Notes under the pieces: model-generated
Database searches by the model: none
What the model saw: only the letters and a program-made list of their open reading frames with translations
Told to the model about the DNA's origin: nothing
NCBI GenBank assembly: GCA_029556265.1
Contig: JAKQFH010000012.1
Coordinates: forward strand, 33,705-97,704
DNA from: Chloroflexota bacterium
Lineage (GTDB): Bacteria > Chloroflexota > Anaerolineae > Anaerolineales > Anaerolineaceae
Direction: 5' to 3'
Length of the DNA stretch: 64,000 nucleotides
Translations under genes and position numbers: made by a program
Shown: in pieces, positions 63,201-64,000 of the stretch
How positions within the stretch are numbered: the stretch's first letter is position 1
Layout: every line of letters starts with the position of its first letter

Positions 63201-63821
63201 TGGAATCACCGCGTGCAGGTCTTTAATCCGGACGGCAGGTTCGTGCGCATGTGGAGCGAGTTCCTGGCGGACGGCGTGTTGGATTCCTTCTGGGGTCCGC
63301 GCGGCATCGCCGTGGATGCCCAAAACCGCGTGTACGTGACCGATACCGGCAAACAGCGCGTGGTCATATTCGACAGCCAGGGCAATTATCTGACCCAATT
63401 CGGCAGCCGCGGCATGGTCGTCGGGCAGTTGGATGAGCCGGTCGGCATCGCGGTAGATTCAGCGGGTAAGGTTTACATCGCGGATACCTGGAATAACCGC
63501 GTGCAGGTCTTCTCTCCGAACGAAAACGGGACGACCTTTACCAGCGTGCTCACCTGGGATGTGGACGCCTGGACAACCGACTCACTGGATAACAAGCCCT
63601 TCCTGGCGTTGGGCGCCAACAACCAGGTGTATATCACCGACCCCGACCTGGGGCGCGTCATCCGCTTTGACAACCAGGGCGCGTTCCTGCAGCTGTGGGG
63701 CGGGTACCAAAACTCCTTCCTGATGGGCATTATCAGCGGCATCGCGGTCGGGCAGGATGGAAGCGTATGGGTCAGCGACGCGCTGAACAACAATCTTTTG
63801 CAGTTCACGCCGCCAAATTGA
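60270..63821 (+). CDS. GT-C glycosyltransferase fused to NHL beta-propeller (TIGR03663-like)
   Basis: A 1183-residue polytopic membrane protein. The N-terminal half is a GT-C-type (ArnT/PMT-like, TIGR03663) glycosyltransferase with a membrane-segment-rich fold and the acidic catalytic loop in MAHDEVNHVVPSYTIETYVY (Asp-Glu near the start). A non-conserved Pro/Ala/Thr linker (about 465-535) interrupts the membrane part. The last about 290 residues (from about 893) are six NHL repeats, each with G-x-A-V/I-x-x-x-G-x-V-Y-V-x-D-T pattern, for example GIAVDSAGKVYIADTWNNRV and GVAVGPDGLVYVTDTWNHRV, forming an extracellular beta-propeller. It may transfer a sugar from a lipid carrier to a surface glycan, with the propeller binding product or protein. 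GGAGAA ribosome site. Confidence 0.85.
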   Translation: MTAETEAATSSKPADRWLDKPVVPWWPALTIEKLLIILLICAVILTRFYNLGARTMAHDEVNHVVPSYTIETYVYDPVTHGPFQFHLLALSYFLFGDSDFSARVPAALFGVAVVIFTIFAWRRYLGRVGALVSAFLYVISPFILFYSRYTRNEIFIVFWGLVLLWLFLRYLEGGESKYLLWITLITALHYADKATSFIFSAEALIFLALLFIVESLRKPWRERQQRSNFLIMTLVALLAVLAGAALYLLTKGRAPGTLLVPFAIIGAVLLAALVFMVIWLVRGLGWKEIRLTRSFNLVVLQLLLILPLLTALPVKLLGFDPLDYSQAGILRSVAVFLALSLLSMLLGLMWNRKVWLKALLIFWSVFIVFYTTFFTHGEGFFKGLVAALGYWMSQQAVQRGTQPLYYYAFVQVPVYEFLPALGLLLMIAIAALRGLFAAQPGSPFSRPHKSAAEAKPVILGNPTPELQSALTAPSTGPEISTLPTAEAAHSPEPAVTESPLTDGEPTQFPQAGPPSARPVWFERLFSLPPESHTCADWLPTAALLIYWSLMSLLAFSYAGERMPWLTTHITMPMILASGWALGYLIEHIDWEAVRRGKGWLVMLLSLVFLFAFGNLLGALLGPVPPFAGKDLAQLQATSTFLLAGLGCLGSLGGLVFLLKDWRPRTFLKSLLLLCFGVMSVFTFRAAYRAAYINYDNAKEYLVYAHSTRDMKDVLEQVETISKRLYGDKSIAVAYDNDALYPFWWYLRDYPNRVWFGDNITKDLRDSPVILVGSANFAKIEPLVREDYIMYEYKRMWWPMEAYRNQSFASVWQMLKNPAMRSALWEIWFNRDYTQYAAVTGDGSLTLATWSPADLLRMYIRKDVAARIWEYGVEPVETAPKVDPYAGNTISLDPVKVISMAGGQTFSAPRGLAFAPDGSLFAADSRNNRIVHLDANGLYLNSWGGNANVLDGPAPEGLFNEPWGVAVGPDGLVYVTDTWNHRVQVFNPDGRFVRMWSEFLADGVLDSFWGPRGIAVDAQNRVYVTDTGKQRVVIFDSQGNYLTQFGSRGMVVGQLDEPVGIAVDSAGKVYIADTWNNRVQVFSPNENGTTFTSVLTWDVDAWTTDSLDNKPFLALGANNQVYITDPDLGRVIRFDNQGAFLQLWGGYQNSFLMGIISGIAVGQDGSVWVSDALNNNLLQFTPPN

Positions 63822-63881
63822 GGACAAAAACCTGGACCTTCAGGGTCTGAACAATACCGAAGACAAAGCATTGAACCATGG

Positions 63882-63912
63882 CAGCCTGCTTTTTGGCAGG
63901 CTGGGGATGATT
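63882..63912 (+). terminator. Terminator after the GT-NHL gene
   Basis: Stem CAGCCTGC/GCAGGCTG (63882-63889 with 63896-63903), followed by GGGATGATTTTT. Confidence 0.55.
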
Positions 63913-64000
63913 TTTACCCCAAAGGATTACGCCCTTGCCAGGGGAATCTGTTTTTATAAGCGCATCCAATTGCAAGCGTTTTTTGGATTCAAATCCCCAC

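Noticed and set aside
63960..64000. T-loop-like TTCAAAT near the window end, suggesting a tRNA
   Set aside because: The flanking bases do not form a 5-bp T-stem and no acceptor or anticodon arm is visible before the cut.

Overview
The window looks like a chromosomal segment of an anaerobic member of the Chloroflexota, most likely class Anaerolineae. This is an inference from the mix of genes: a prolyl-tRNA synthetase of the archaeal/eukaryotic type, a membrane pyrophosphatase of the K+-independent type, a short IF-2, a glycosyltransferase fused to an NHL beta-propeller, several Pro/Thr-rich secreted proteins and lipoproteins, and a beta-helix surface protein ending in a YLP-type tail. No 16S rRNA or other decisive marker is present. 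Base composition is even (moderately GC-rich), with strong Shine-Dalgarno sequences before most operon genes and candidate leaderless starts before a few others.

Layout. 1-4.0 kb: tRNA-Leu with promoter and terminator, an FtsB/DivIC-like septum protein, then MazG-like, LOG-like, proS and a HEAT-repeat protein. 4.4-7.9 kb (minus): hppA, an unrecognised protein and a small lipoprotein. 8.0-16.9 kb (minus): the transcription/translation operon nusA-rnpM-infB-rbfA-nrnA-truB, followed by ribF and a tandem ThyX-like gene; rimP is missing from its usual place. 17-21 kb (plus): a GH13 alpha-glucosidase and a protein resembling a dead DNA methylase. 21-29 kb: a class A penicillin-binding protein, a six-hairpin glycosidase-like protein and glmS. 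29-34 kb: a nuclease-like gene broken by an in-frame TAG, an M23-like lipoprotein and a beta-helix protein. 34-37.8 kb: tRNA-Lys, a DinB-like protein, an S9 peptidase, an alpha/beta hydrolase and tRNA-Ser.

37.9-56.6 kb is the most distinctive part: an expanded Amadori-product (fructoselysine/fructosamine) utilisation island. The plus-strand operon (41.8-46.3 kb) has an FrlA-like permease, a DapA/NanA-type aldolase, a DUF4432-like sugar mutarotase and a PfkB kinase. Divergent from it, a minus operon (41.3-37.9 kb) has an FrlC-like epimerase, a NagB-like protein lacking two catalytic residues, a BtpA-like barrel and a HAD phosphatase. A ten-gene minus operon (56.5-46.7 kb) has a second epimerase, an FrlR-like GntR regulator, two FrlD-like kinases, a GntR-UTRA-ROK fusion, a SIS-domain deglycase candidate, FrlC, an amidohydrolase, YjbQ and an FGGY kinase. 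The likely flow is uptake by FrlA, C6 phosphorylation by the FrlD-type kinases, cleavage by the SIS protein to sugar 6-phosphate plus amine, with FrlC-type epimerases feeding in C3 epimers. Related 14-bp sites lie in the spacers of two of the promoters, suggesting one regulon.

57-64 kb: a phosphoglucose/phosphomannose isomerase, a methyltransferase, an NBR1-Ig-like lipoprotein, a small cluster of solo repeats and the large glycosyltransferase-NHL protein. No CRISPR array, intact transposase or prophage was seen.
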